Shown: positions 18,359-27,213 of the stretch, piece by piece
Numbering within the stretch: the stretch's first letter is position 1
How the letters are laid out: every line of letters begins with the position of its first letter
Assembly: GCA_026417425.1 (NCBI GenBank)
Contig: JAOADF010000124.1
Span: 14,836 to 78,835, forward strand
DNA from: Dictyoglomaceae bacterium
GTDB lineage: Bacteria > Dictyoglomota > Dictyoglomia > Dictyoglomales > Dictyoglomaceae
Direction: 5' to 3'
DNA length: 64,000 bases
Translations under genes and position numbers: made by a program
Notes under the pieces: model-generated
What the model was told of the DNA's origin: nothing
What the model saw: the letters and a program-made list of their open reading frames with translations, nothing else
The model's database searches: none

Positions 18359-18977
18359 ATATGTTTATCGACTTTGTTATTATAAAACAGGAAATTTAAA
18401 ATATATAAGTTTTAAAGATTTTACAAAATTTATTATAAGAGCTTTAAGAAGAACTACAATACCTATTCTTTATTCTCAAGGTTATAATCCAATGCCTATT
18501 ATTTCATTTTCAATTCCTGTTCCTGTAGGAGTTGAAAGTAAAAGGGAATGGTTAGAAGTAAGTCTTAGAGAGAAAATGCCTGAAGATTTGATTATGAAAG
18601 AATGGAATAGACAATTAAGTTTGGATGTTCAATTTTATGAATGTTACTTTTTAAAAGATGATAAAAACTCTATGGAGGTAAGATATATAAAATATGAAAT
18701 GGAGGTATACCATCACTCTTTGGATTTACTTTATGAGGATTTAAGGGTGTTTCATTCAAGAGACTCTTTTAATATTCTTGTGAGAAGAGGAGAAAAAATA
18801 AAAGAATTAAATCTAAAGGAGTATCTTGAGGAATTAAAAATAAAGGAAGAAAAAAATATTTATATAAATGTATTAACAAAGATTATTAATGGAAGTTTAA
18901 TTAGGGGAGAAGAGATTTTAGATATATTTTCATATAAACCTTTACTTATAAATCAAATTAGGGAACTTCTGTTATGA
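18351..18977 (+). CDS. TIGR03936/DUF2344 radical SAM-associated protein
   Basis: The 208-residue protein has the family signature YKTGNLKYISFKDF, RALRRTTIPILYSQGYNPMP and FSIPVPVGVESKREWLE. It is normally found beside or fused to the TIGR03960 radical SAM protein, as here, and probably works with it. No catalytic residues can be named. It overlaps the upstream gene by eight bases and the downstream phosphatase gene by four. Confidence 0.9.
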   Translation: MNKYVYRLCYYKTGNLKYISFKDFTKFIIRALRRTTIPILYSQGYNPMPIISFSIPVPVGVESKREWLEVSLREKMPEDLIMKEWNRQLSLDVQFYECYFLKDDKNSMEVRYIKYEMEVYHHSLDLLYEDLRVFHSRDSFNILVRRGEKIKELNLKEYLEELKIKEEKNIYINVLTKIINGSLIRGEEILDIFSYKPLLINQIRELLL

Positions 18978-19768
18978 AGAAATATAAATTAATTATAAGT
19001 GATTTTGATGGAAGTTTGGTAGGAAAGGATTTAAAAATATCTAAGGAAAATCTTTATGCCTTAGAAGAGATTAGAAGGAATGGAATTGAGATTACTTTGG
19101 CTACAGGCAGAAGGTTACAATCAATAAAACCTTTTATAGATGAGCTAAAAATTATACTACCTGTAATTCTATATAATGGAGCTGGTATATATGATCCTCT
19201 AAGAAATATATGGTTATATAGAAAATTTCTAGATCCCAAAATATTTAGGGATATTCTTTATTTTTTGAGATCAATTAATTTAAATCTTTCTCTTGGTATC
19301 TACTGGAAAGATGAATTATGGACCATAGAAAAAATTGAAAATATTGAGAATATTATGAAGGACAATCTAATAAAATTTTTTATTGAAGAAAATGATAAAG
19401 AATTCTTGGAGAAATTAAAAAATTTGTTAGAAATTTATTATGGAGAAAGGGTTGAAATTGTTTTCTCCGCAGAGAAATATTTGGAAATACTACCAAAGGG
19501 ATGTTCTAAGGGAAATGCAATGCTATGGTTATTAGAGTTTTTAGATATACACCCTCAAGAGGTTATTGCTATTGGAGATTATGATAATGATATCGATTTA
19601 TTAGAAAAAGCAGGATTAGGTATTGCAATATCCAATGGATCTTTTAAAATTAAAGAAATAGCTGATTATATGGCTATCTCAGGACCAGATTTAATTTTAG
19701 ATGAGATTCTGAAAAAATTTATAAGAGGTGAAAAGGATGATATTGGTAATTACGACAGTAAAGAATGA
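18974..19768 (+). CDS. HAD superfamily (Cof-type) phosphatase
   Basis: The 264-residue protein has HAD motif I SDFDGSLVG with the nucleophile Asp, motif II ATGRR, a C2-type cap, the lysine in LPKGCSKGNAM, and motif IV IGDYDNDIDLLEKAG followed by GIAISNG. Cof-type members dephosphorylate sugar phosphates or cofactors; the substrate cannot be told from sequence. The first acidic motif reads DFDGS rather than DLDGT, within family variation. Confidence 0.92.
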   Translation: MKKYKLIISDFDGSLVGKDLKISKENLYALEEIRRNGIEITLATGRRLQSIKPFIDELKIILPVILYNGAGIYDPLRNIWLYRKFLDPKIFRDILYFLRSINLNLSLGIYWKDELWTIEKIENIENIMKDNLIKFFIEENDKEFLEKLKNLLEIYYGERVEIVFSAEKYLEILPKGCSKGNAMLWLLEFLDIHPQEVIAIGDYDNDIDLLEKAGLGIAISNGSFKIKEIADYMAISGPDLILDEILKKFIRGEKDDIGNYDSKE

Positions 19769-20045
19769 AGAAGAAGCTGAGAGGATTATAAATCTTCTTC
19801 TTGATGAAAAATTAATTGCTTGTGGAAATATAATTTCAAAGGTAAAATCGTTGTTTTTTTGGAAAAACAGTAAGGAAGAGGTAGAGGAGTGTATTTTATT
19901 TTTAAAAACTAACGAAGATAAATTCCCTATCTTAATTAGAAAATTAAAGGAAAATCACAGTTATGAACTCCCAGAAATAATAGCAATTCCCATTAATTTA
20001 GGGGATCCACTCTATATAAAATGGGTAGAAGATTCTTTGAAATAG
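19737..20045 (+). CDS. cutA: CutA1-type divalent-cation tolerance protein
   Basis: Small trimeric PII-like protein (102 residues). Seen: ITTVKNEEEAERII, LIACGNIISKVKSLFFWK, IKTNED-like FLKTNED, and the HSYELPEIIAIPINLG block with YIKWVEDSL. The start is placed at ATG 19737, preceded by AGAGGTGAAAAGG; GTG 19728 would add three residues. The gene lies partly inside the preceding phosphatase and overlaps tadA by 25 bases. The physiological role of the family is not settled. Confidence 0.92.
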   Translation: MILVITTVKNEEEAERIINLLLDEKLIACGNIISKVKSLFFWKNSKEEVEECILFLKTNEDKFPILIRKLKENHSYELPEIIAIPINLGDPLYIKWVEDSLK

Positions 20046-20500
20046 AAGAATTTTATATGAAAGAGGCAATAAAAGAGGCTAAAAAGGCTTTAAAAAAAGG
20101 AGAAGTTCCAGTGGGTGCTATTTTAGTTGATGAAAAGGGAGATATTTTAGCAAGAGGTTATAACATAAGAGAAAAGAAAAATGATCCATCTGCTCATGCG
20201 GAGATTATAGTAATTAGAAAAGCTTGCAAAAAATTAAATAACTGGAGATTAGAAGGATGTTCCCTATATGTCACCTTGCAACCTTGTCTAATGTGCTTCG
20301 GAGCACTGATTCAGGCAAGAATAAAAAAATTAATTTTTGGAGCATATGATTCCAAGGGAAATATTTTAGAAGCAATATATTTAAATTACAATGTAGAAGT
20401 AAAAGGTGGAGTTTTGGAAGAAGAATGTTCAAAATTATTAAAATCTTTTTTTAAAGTTTTACGAGATTTTTCAAGATTAAAGGTTTATGATAAAATATAA
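20021..20500 (+). CDS. tadA: TadA, tRNA-Arg(ACG) A34 deaminase
   Basis: Zinc deaminase that converts A34 to inosine in tRNA-Arg. The 159 residues contain the zinc and proton-shuttle motif HAEI and the second ligand pair in LQPCLMCFGAL, plus GEVPVGAILVDE and YNIREKKNDPSAH. Positioned directly before tRNA-Ser and the SRP RNA, as in several Firmicutes. Confidence 0.94.
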   Translation: MGRRFFEIEEFYMKEAIKEAKKALKKGEVPVGAILVDEKGDILARGYNIREKKNDPSAHAEIIVIRKACKKLNNWRLEGCSLYVTLQPCLMCFGALIQARIKKLIFGAYDSKGNILEAIYLNYNVEVKGGVLEEECSKLLKSFFKVLRDFSRLKVYDKI

Positions 20501-20506
20501 ACATGC

Positions 20507-20598
20507 GGAGAGGTGGCTGAGTGGACGAAGGCGCTCGCCTGGAGAGCGAGTAGACCGTGAAAACGGTCTCGTGGGTTCGAATCCCACCCTCTCCGCCA
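20507..20598 (+). tRNA. tRNA-Ser(GGA)
   Basis: A 92-base class II tRNA with CCA encoded. Acceptor GGAGAGG (20507-20513) pairs with CCTCTCC before G-CCA. The anticodon stem CTCGC/GCGAG encloses loop CTGGAGA with anticodon GGA at 20541-20543. A long variable arm (TAGACCGTGAAAACGGTCTC) and a GGTTCGAATCC T arm are present. Confidence 0.98.
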
Positions 20599-20620
20599 TT
20601 CTTATCTTGGATGTTTTAAA

Positions 20621-20845
20621 ATGGAAATAAAGAATATATTAAGTACTGGAAGTATAATTTTAAGTTTTGTATTAGGATTTTTATCAGCCTACGCAGTTCT
20701 TAAAGAACTAAATTTTTCTGTATTATTTAAAAATGAAAAAAGTTTAGGAGCAATAATTGCAAAACTTATAATATTTATAATTATCTGGGCTTTTGTAGGA
20801 CAATTTTTGAGCTTTATTTTTGTTTTAATAAGATTACAGGAATAA
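20621..20845 (+). CDS. Small two-span membrane protein, unknown
   Basis: A 74-residue ORF between tRNA-Ser and the SRP RNA. It has two hydrophobic stretches (about residues 8-26 and 44-70) separated by a short charged linker, ELNFSVLFKNEKSLG, so it probably spans the membrane twice. I do not recognise a family. The ribosome site is weak, but the ORF fills the whole gap between two RNA genes and has typical codon use, so it is probably real. Its 3' part may also hold the SRP RNA promoter (TTGAGC, 16 bases, TAAGAT). Confidence 0.5.
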   Translation: MEIKNILSTGSIILSFVLGFLSAYAVLKELNFSVLFKNEKSLGAIIAKLIIFIIIWAFVGQFLSFIFVLIRLQE

Positions 20846-20846
20846 A

Positions 20847-21126
20847 CTCAGGGCTATGCTTAGGTGGGGAGCTAGCGGTGCCCTGTACCTGCAACCCGCT
20901 ATAGCAGGACCGAAAGGCCATCTGAGGCTTATCCTTGTAGAATAGGGAGGAATATGGGAGCAATGAAGATCAGGACCTGTGCAATAGGAGAGCTTCAAAC
21001 CCCGCTAGGTCCGAAAGGAAGCAACGGTAAGAAGTTTCTTCTATGTGCCGCAGAAATCCTGATTGGAGCTTACCAGTCCTCTACTATCTGGAAGGATGAA
21101 GTCGAGGATGGAGGCATAGCCCTGAG
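20847..21126 (+). ncRNA. ffs: Signal recognition particle RNA, large bacterial (Alu-containing) type
   Basis: About 280 nt. The ends pair (CTCAGGGCTATGC with GCATAGCCCTGAG). The 5' part carries the Alu-domain sequence GGTGGGGAGCTAGCGGTGCC followed by CTGTACCTGCAACCCGCTATAGCAGG. The S domain has the diagnostic helix-8 loops GGTCCGAAAGGAAGCAACGG that bind Ffh. This is the long form seen in Bacillus-type bacteria rather than the 4.5S form. tadA and tRNA-Ser lie just upstream. Confidence 0.96.
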
Positions 21127-21137
21127 ATGACTAAACT

Positions 21138-21908
21138 ATGTGGATAGATCTACATACTCATTTAAATCATGATTTATTATACAAAAACTGGAAAGAAATC
21201 TATGAAAGATCAAAAAGAGTTAGAGTTGAGGTTTTGATTACAGTAGGATTTGATTTTGAATCAAGTGAAATTGCAATAGAACTTTCTTCTTTAGAAAAGG
21301 GAATCTTTGCATCCATAGGTATCCATCCTCATGATTCAGATTCTTTAAATTATGATGATTTTCCTTGGGAAAATCTTATAACTCCAAAAACTATTGCTAT
21401 TGGAGAAATAGGATTAGATTATTATAGAATGTATTCCTCAAAGGAAAAACAAATAAAGATATTTAGAGAAGGAATAAATTTTGCAAAGAAATATAATCTT
21501 CCTATAATTATTCATTGTAGAGATGCCTATCAGGATTTAATAAAAATCTTAAAAGAAGAAAAAGCTTGGGAACTTAAAGGAATAATGCATAGTTTTTCTG
21601 GAAGTTATGAGATTGCAAAAGTAATAGCTAATTGGGATTTTCTCTTTTCTTTCTCAGGACCTATAACTTATCCCAATGCTTCTCGATTGAGAGAGGTGGT
21701 TTCTAAAATTCCCTTAGATCTTATTGTTATTGAAACTGATTCTCCTTATCTTCCTCCTCAATCTTATAGAGGGAGAGTAAATGAACCCTCTTATCTTATA
21801 GATATAGCAAAAAAATTAGCAGAAATTAAAAATATCTCTTTAGAGGAATTGGAGGAAAGAATTCAAGAAAATATTAAAAAAATTTTTCCTAAGATATTTA
21901 AAGAATGA
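21138..21908 (+). CDS. tatD: TatD-family metal-dependent deoxyribonuclease
   Basis: The 256-residue TIM-barrel hydrolase shows DLHTHLNH metal ligands, SIGIHPHDS, IGEIGLDYYR, IIHCRDA, MHSFSGS and IETDSPYLPP, the full set for TatD. Members act as 3'-5' DNases. It starts 12 bases after the SRP RNA end and overlaps the next radical SAM gene by four bases, a known pairing. Confidence 0.95.
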   Translation: MWIDLHTHLNHDLLYKNWKEIYERSKRVRVEVLITVGFDFESSEIAIELSSLEKGIFASIGIHPHDSDSLNYDDFPWENLITPKTIAIGEIGLDYYRMYSSKEKQIKIFREGINFAKKYNLPIIIHCRDAYQDLIKILKEEKAWELKGIMHSFSGSYEIAKVIANWDFLFSFSGPITYPNASRLREVVSKIPLDLIVIETDSPYLPPQSYRGRVNEPSYLIDIAKKLAEIKNISLEELEERIQENIKKIFPKIFKE

Positions 21909-22507
21909 ATACTGTATATTTATTAGGAGAAAATCTTTATCTTAATATAACTAATCAATGTACAAATCGCTGTGTATTTTGTATTAAAAACTTTTCCAGT
22001 GGAGTTGGAAATAAAATATTATGGTTGGAAAGAGAACCCACTTACAAAGAAATTGTTGAAGAGCTTAAAAGTTATTTTCCTTTGAAAAAGTATAAAGAGA
22101 TTGTTTTCTGTGGATTTGGAGAACCTTTATTAAGAATAAATATTTTAAAAAAAATATCAGAGTTTATTAAAGCCAATGACTCCTCTATTATTCTACGTAT
22201 AGATACAAATGGACAAGGTAATGTCTTCCATCAGAGGAATATTCTTTTAGAGTTAAGAGATTGGATTGATTCAATATCTATTAGTCTTAATGCAGAAAGT
22301 TCAGAAAAATATAATAAAATTTGCAGACCTGTATTTAAAAATGTATATGAAGAGATATTAGAATTTATAAAACTTGCAACTAAATTTATAAAGAATGTTC
22401 AGATAACTATTGTGGATTTACCTGAGATTGACAAGTATTTGTGCGAAAAGATAGCCTTAGAATTAGGAGTAAAATTTCATATAAGAAAGTTTATTAAAAC
22501 TTTATGA
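21905..22507 (+). CDS. TatD-linked radical SAM protein
   Basis: A 200-residue minimal radical SAM enzyme. It has LNITNQCTNRCVFCIKN with the CxxxCxxC cluster, the FCGFGEPLLR glycine-rich SAM strand, and IDTNGQGN. Small radical SAM proteins of this size and motif pattern are regularly encoded next to tatD. No substrate is known to me. ATGA overlap with tatD and a four-base overlap with the next gene imply co-translation. Confidence 0.88.
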   Translation: MNTVYLLGENLYLNITNQCTNRCVFCIKNFSSGVGNKILWLEREPTYKEIVEELKSYFPLKKYKEIVFCGFGEPLLRINILKKISEFIKANDSSIILRIDTNGQGNVFHQRNILLELRDWIDSISISLNAESSEKYNKICRPVFKNVYEEILEFIKLATKFIKNVQITIVDLPEIDKYLCEKIALELGVKFHIRKFIKTL

Positions 22508-23409
22508 AACCATTATATTTAGAAACTTATAATAAAGGAAAATTGGATATAAAAATTAAAGAAGCTTATAAGAAACTTGAAAATTGTAATCTTTGTCCAA
22601 GAAATTGTAGAGTAAATAGAATAAAAGGAGAAAAGGGATATTGTAAATCTGGAATTGAACCTATTGTTTCTGATTTCTTTCCCCATTTTGGAGAAGAAAG
22701 GGTTTTAGTAGGAAGAACAGGGTCTGGAACTATATTTTTTACCAATTGTAATCTTGGATGTATATTTTGTCAAAACTATACTATAAGTCATATTGGCATA
22801 GGAGAAAATATATCTATTGAGAATTTGGCTAAAATTATGATATATTTACAAAATATAGGATGCAATAATATAAATTTAGTAACACCAACTCATTTTGTAC
22901 CACAGATTTTGGCAAGTCTAAAAATAGCAATTTCTGAAGGATTAAACATACCTTTAGTTTATAATACAAGTGGTTATGAAAGTGTTGAGACTTTAAAGAT
23001 TTTAGAAGAAGTAATAGATATTTATATGCCAGATATAAAATTCATCTCTAATGAGATTGCAAGGAAGTTAGCTAATGCAGAAAATTATCCTGATGTAGCT
23101 AAAGAAGCATTAAAGGAAATGCAAAGACAGGTTGGAGATTTAGTTATTAATGAAAAGGGAATAGCAGAAAGAGGACTTCTTGTGAGACATTTACTTTTAC
23201 CTAACAATCTTTCTGGTATAGAGGAATGGTTAGATTTTCTAAAAGAAGAAATATCACCTAATGTATTTATTAATATAATGGATCAATATCGCCCTCTCTA
23301 TAGAGCCTGGGAATATTCTGAAATAAATAGGAGTATTACGGGGGATGAATATAGAAGAGCTATAAAATTAGCTAAAGATAAAGGATTTAGGAGATTGTAT
23401 TTGATATGA
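22504..23409 (+). CDS. PflX-like (COG1313) radical SAM protein
   Basis: The 301-residue protein has an N-terminal cysteine-rich segment (NCNLCPRNCRVNR...GYCKSG) and a radical SAM motif NCNLGCIFCQN, then NLVTPTHFVPQI, YNTSGYESVETL and YMPDIKF. It resembles proteins annotated as pyruvate formate-lyase activating enzyme-like, but no pyruvate formate-lyase gene lies nearby, so that activity is not supported. C-terminal MDQYRPLYRA is family-typical. It overlaps the CHASE2 kinase gene by four bases. Confidence 0.87.
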   Translation: MKPLYLETYNKGKLDIKIKEAYKKLENCNLCPRNCRVNRIKGEKGYCKSGIEPIVSDFFPHFGEERVLVGRTGSGTIFFTNCNLGCIFCQNYTISHIGIGENISIENLAKIMIYLQNIGCNNINLVTPTHFVPQILASLKIAISEGLNIPLVYNTSGYESVETLKILEEVIDIYMPDIKFISNEIARKLANAENYPDVAKEALKEMQRQVGDLVINEKGIAERGLLVRHLLLPNNLSGIEEWLDFLKEEISPNVFINIMDQYRPLYRAWEYSEINRSITGDEYRRAIKLAKDKGFRRLYLI

Positions 23410-25409
23410 GGAGAATAAAAAATAAAATTTTGCTAAAATTCTTAATTTTATTAGGTTTTTTTCTTTTTATTATAATTATTAATCTTTTTGATATTTTTAC
23501 TCTTTTAGAAGATAGAAGTATTGATTGGAGATTTCATATAAGAGGGGAGAGATCTGCTCCTGACGATATAGTGATTATAGGAATAGATGATGAATCATTA
23601 CTTGAAATAGGAAATTGGCCCTGGTCTCGCTCAATTCATGGTAAACTTTTAGATATATTAAAGGAACAAAAACCTAAATTAATTATATTTGATATAATAT
23701 TTGATATTAAAACAAAAGACGATCAAATTTTTGCTGAGAAGATAAAAACCCTTAAAAATGTGATTTTATCAAGCTATCTTTCTTCTTCTGCAGATCCCAA
23801 ATTTAATGTAGTAATATTTCAGTTGAGAGAATCTGTCCCTGTTTTGAAAAAGTCCGCAATTTATAATGGGATAAGTAATTTAATATTAGATAAAGATAAG
23901 GTAGTTAGAAAAGGAAAATTGTACTTTGAAGATTTAAATAAAAATAAATACCATTCATTAGCTTTATATGCTTATTCCTTTTTAAAAAAAGTTCCCATTT
24001 CTATAATTCTAAAGACTTTCCCTTCAGAATTCTATATTAATTTTTCAGGTGGTCCTTTTAATATTAAAATACTCTCTTATAATAGCGTTATAAAAAAAGA
24101 AACAGATATAAGTATATTAAAAAATAAAATTGTATTTATTGGGGCTGTCTCAGAATTGCTTAAAGATTCTTACTTGGTTCCCTTTACGGGATATAAGAGA
24201 TGGGGGAGAATTTCTCTCGCCAATATGCCAGGAGTTGAGATTCATGCAAATATTTTAAGTAATCTATTAAGGAAAAATTATTTAACTTATTTCCCTTCAT
24301 GGTTTAGTTTATTTATATCATTTTTTATATTAATTATAACAGGTTTTATACAAGGAAAAAAAATATTAATCAATTTACTCATCACTCTTTTAATTATAAG
24401 TATTTATTCTTTCATAAGTTTATATTTCTTCAATAATAATATTATTGTTCCTTTTATTATTCCAATTTTTTCTATTGTTTTAGGATTTATTGGAAATATT
24501 GTATATCAAAATATTCTACCTAGGGAAAGCTTAGAAGGATTAATAATAAAAGGAAGATACAAAATTATAAAAAAACTTGGAGCAGGTGGAATGGCAACAG
24601 TATATTTAGCAATGGATTTATCTACCAAGAATAATGTAGCAGTAAAAATTTTGCATCCTCAATATTCTGAAGATCCTCAAACAGTAGAAAGATTTTTAAG
24701 AGAAGCAAAAGCCTCTACAATCTTAGATCATCCTAATATTGTTAAAGTTTTAGATCAAGGGAAAGAAGAAAATTATTATTATATTGTCATGGAATATGTA
24801 TTAGGAAAGGATTTAAAAAAGATAATTGAAGAGAAAGGTTCATTACCTCCTTTTTACGCTAAAGAAATAATAGTTGAAGTAGCTAAGGCATTAGATCATG
24901 CAAACTCAAAAAATATTATTCATAGAGATATAAAACCGCAAAATATAATGATAACTTTTGATGGAAAGGTAAAATTAATGGATTTTGGTATAGCCCATTT
25001 AGGAAATCTTTCAACTATAACTCAAACAGGTATTTTTATGGGAACTCCTCAATATGCCTCTCCCGAACAAGCAGAGGGCTCAAAAGTGGATATAAGGTCT
25101 GATATTTACTCTTTAGGAGTAGTTTTCTTTGAATTGCTTACAGGATTTCTTCCTTATTCCGAAGATACCACTATTACTGTAATGTTTAAAAAACTTCAGG
25201 AAGAACTTCCTGATCCTAAATCTATTAAGCCTGAAATTCCTGAGGGATTGTCTCAAATTGTTAAGAAAATGACTGCAAGATTTCCAGAAGATAGATATCA
25301 AAATCCAAAGGAACTAATTGAAGATTTAGAAAGAGGTTATCCTTTGAAGCTATATGAAAAAAGGAATCTTTCTTCTCAAGAGACCATAATAAAACCTAAG
25401 GAAGAATAA
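23406..25409 (+). CDS. CHASE2-domain transmembrane Ser/Thr protein kinase
   Basis: A 667-residue receptor-type kinase. A membrane segment (about 8-30) is followed by an extracytoplasmic CHASE2 domain (EDRSIDWRFHIRGE, IDDESLLEIGNWPWSRS, FDIIFD), then three membrane segments (about 297-365) and a cytosolic PknB-type kinase domain from residue 382. Kinase motifs are complete: GAGGMATVYLA, VAVKILH, HRDIKPQN near 505, DFGIAH near 525, GTPQYASPEQ, SDIYSLGVVFFELLTG. No PASTA repeats are present, unlike PrkC. A phosphatase partner is not nearby. The ligand is unknown. Confidence 0.93.
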   Translation: MRRIKNKILLKFLILLGFFLFIIIINLFDIFTLLEDRSIDWRFHIRGERSAPDDIVIIGIDDESLLEIGNWPWSRSIHGKLLDILKEQKPKLIIFDIIFDIKTKDDQIFAEKIKTLKNVILSSYLSSSADPKFNVVIFQLRESVPVLKKSAIYNGISNLILDKDKVVRKGKLYFEDLNKNKYHSLALYAYSFLKKVPISIILKTFPSEFYINFSGGPFNIKILSYNSVIKKETDISILKNKIVFIGAVSELLKDSYLVPFTGYKRWGRISLANMPGVEIHANILSNLLRKNYLTYFPSWFSLFISFFILIITGFIQGKKILINLLITLLIISIYSFISLYFFNNNIIVPFIIPIFSIVLGFIGNIVYQNILPRESLEGLIIKGRYKIIKKLGAGGMATVYLAMDLSTKNNVAVKILHPQYSEDPQTVERFLREAKASTILDHPNIVKVLDQGKEENYYYIVMEYVLGKDLKKIIEEKGSLPPFYAKEIIVEVAKALDHANSKNIIHRDIKPQNIMITFDGKVKLMDFGIAHLGNLSTITQTGIFMGTPQYASPEQAEGSKVDIRSDIYSLGVVFFELLTGFLPYSEDTTITVMFKKLQEELPDPKSIKPEIPEGLSQIVKKMTARFPEDRYQNPKELIEDLERGYPLKLYEKRNLSSQETIIKPKEE

Positions 25410-25522
25410 TATTTTACAGCTTTTTTATTATTCCCTTTTAACTTCCGATAATGTTTATTATGTAAAGTTATTCATGTTATAAGATCTAACTAAATAATTT
25501 AAGACCATTTTAATTTCTTAAT
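25410..25522. other. Gap between kinase and PFK pseudogene
   Basis: AT-rich, about 110 bases. I see only a small ATAAT/ATTAT inverted repeat around 25449-25462 and no convincing terminator. Confidence 0.3.
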
Positions 25523-26889
25523 TTAATCAACAATATCCTTTGCTTCTTTTGCTTCCTCTGAGAGAAAAGATGGTTGGCCAATACATCTTTTTACTGTTCG
25601 CCAGAATATTCCACCTATTGGGAATGTTTTGTATCCTTCTTCTGATAAGCCACCTTTCGCAGCAAATTTAAGAGGAATCAAAACATACTCTGTTAACCAG
25701 AAGCTAATCATAAAATTTGTATATCCTGCAAGACAACTATCTACAATCATATCAGCAAGTCTTCTACAATATACTTGATCATGAGCATTTGGAGCAATTG
25801 ATCTAATAATATGTTGAAGTTGATTCCAAAAAACTTGATACTTTTCAAGTCCTTCCTGTTTTAAATAATAACTTATTTTCTCCACAAATATGCTAAAATT
25901 ATTATTTCTGTCATCACGAGTGTCAGCAAGCCATATATAAAATCTTCCTTTTATCTTTTCTATTCCTCTTGCTCATTCAGCTACAACAATTAAAGCATGT
26001 TTATTATCAGCAACTTTTTTATATATATTCACAAACTTTATCAACTTCGAAATTTTCTTCTGGTATCAACACAACATCAATATTACCACTTGCTAATGAT
26101 GCATTAGCAGCCACATGACCTGTATTAGCACCAAATAATTGTATGATACAAACTCTATTATTTGACTCTGCTTCTGTATGAAATATGTTTATTATTTCTG
26201 TTGCTTTATCAAAGGCAGTAACAAAGCCAAAAGACTGCCAAACCCAAAGGATATCATTATCCATGGTTTTTGGGATTACCCCAATTGAAATATCTAACAC
26301 ATCCAACACCAATTTTAGATCCTCCAAATTGGCACCATCCCTTTACTTTTTCTGCATTTAGCTCTTCATACTCATTATTTTCTAAACCTACAAAACCAGA
26401 TTTGAATCCATAAATTTTTCCCTTTGCATCAGGTGCTAAAGTTAATCCATAAACTTTAATATGTTTTTCAACGATAGATTCAATTATAGTATTTAATCCT
26501 GGAGCGATACCACCAGATGTGAGTATTCCTATTTTAACAATTTTAGGATTAAAATGTAATATTTTTCTTGGTCCCGCTTCTATAAAGCTGGGCGGTGTTT
26601 CATTTAGTTCTTTAATATAAAAGTTAATTATATCCATATCATCAGTGATACACTTTCTGTCAATTTTAGGATCTCTCAATCTTCCAAGAATTCTTTCCAT
26701 TTCATTACTTAAATATATTCTAGTACTATTTCTTCTAGGTAGTTTATCAACTTCTGTTAATTTTTTTAGATTACATATATTTTCAATTGTGATTTTCCTT
26801 TCACTCGTTAAATTTCCAGGTCCTCCCATTTTAGCAATATATTTATTTTTGAATTCTTCACATTTTTCTATTCTTTTTTTCTCAGTCAT
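25523..26889 (-). pseudogene. Decayed long-form phosphofructokinase
   Basis: Three fragments in different frames reconstruct one phosphofructokinase. The first (26889-26257) has an N-terminal extension, then ILTSGGIAPGLNT and QFGGSKIG. The second (26327-26019) has GVIPKTMDNDI, IQLFGANTGHVAANASLASG and VVLIPEENF. The third, ending at 25523, reads HALIVVAE, then a TGA at 25973-25975 where the family has Gly, then ARGIEK, AHDQVYCRRLADM and so on. The stretch between GGSKIG and IPKTMDND is only about ten residues, so roughly 50 residues including the GGDxS substrate loop are deleted. A frameshift also lies near 26020-26030. The Lys in IPKT suggests a PPi-type ancestor. Confidence 0.9.
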
Positions 26890-26932
26890 AATAATCTAAC
26901 CCCCTATCATCAAATTTTATAAAGATTCATGC

Positions 26933-26938
26933 TATAAT
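26933..26938 (+). promoter_or_regulatory. Possible -10 element of the btu promoter
   Basis: TATAAT about 13 bases before the riboswitch P1 stem. The expected -35 position has only a poor match, so strength or activator need is unclear. Confidence 0.45.
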
Positions 26939-26950
26939 ATACTTGTTTTC

Positions 26951-27115
26951 AAGAATAGGGTTCCCCTTTTGGGGATTAAAAGGGAAGACGGTGAAAATCC
27001 GTCACGGTCCCGCCACTGTAACTGGGGAGTCTTCCTCAAAGTGCCACTGAGGTAGAAAGCCTTGGGAAGGCGAGGAAGATGATGATCCAGAAGTCAGGAG
27101 ACCTGCCCTATTCTT
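26951..27115 (+). promoter_or_regulatory. Cobalamin riboswitch aptamer
   Basis: P1 ends pair (AAGAATAGGG at 26951-26960 with CCCTATTCTT at 27106-27115). Conserved B12 elements are in order: GGGAAGACGGTGAAAATCC, CCCGCCACTGTAACTGG, GCCACTG, and the B12-box-like AAGTCAGGAGACCTGCC. It lies upstream of btuF-btuC-btuD and ahead of a terminator, so ligand binding should switch off transcription of B12 uptake. Confidence 0.96.
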
Positions 27116-27152
27116 TGGATCCAACACCTTCGAGGAAAGGGAGTTGGAGAAG

Positions 27153-27193
27153 AAACTCTACCTTCTTTCCTTGGAGGTAGAGTTTAATTTTTT
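27153..27193 (+). terminator. Riboswitch-controlled intrinsic terminator
   Basis: Stem AAACTCTACCT (27153-27163) pairs with AGGTAGAGTTT (27175-27185), followed by AATTTTTTT. Upstream GAGGAAAG near 27132 can pair with CTTTCCTT in the loop, a candidate antiterminator. The btuF ribosome site AAAGGGAGG comes just after. Confidence 0.9.
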
Positions 27194-27213
27194 TATAAAG
27201 GGAGGTTTGATCT

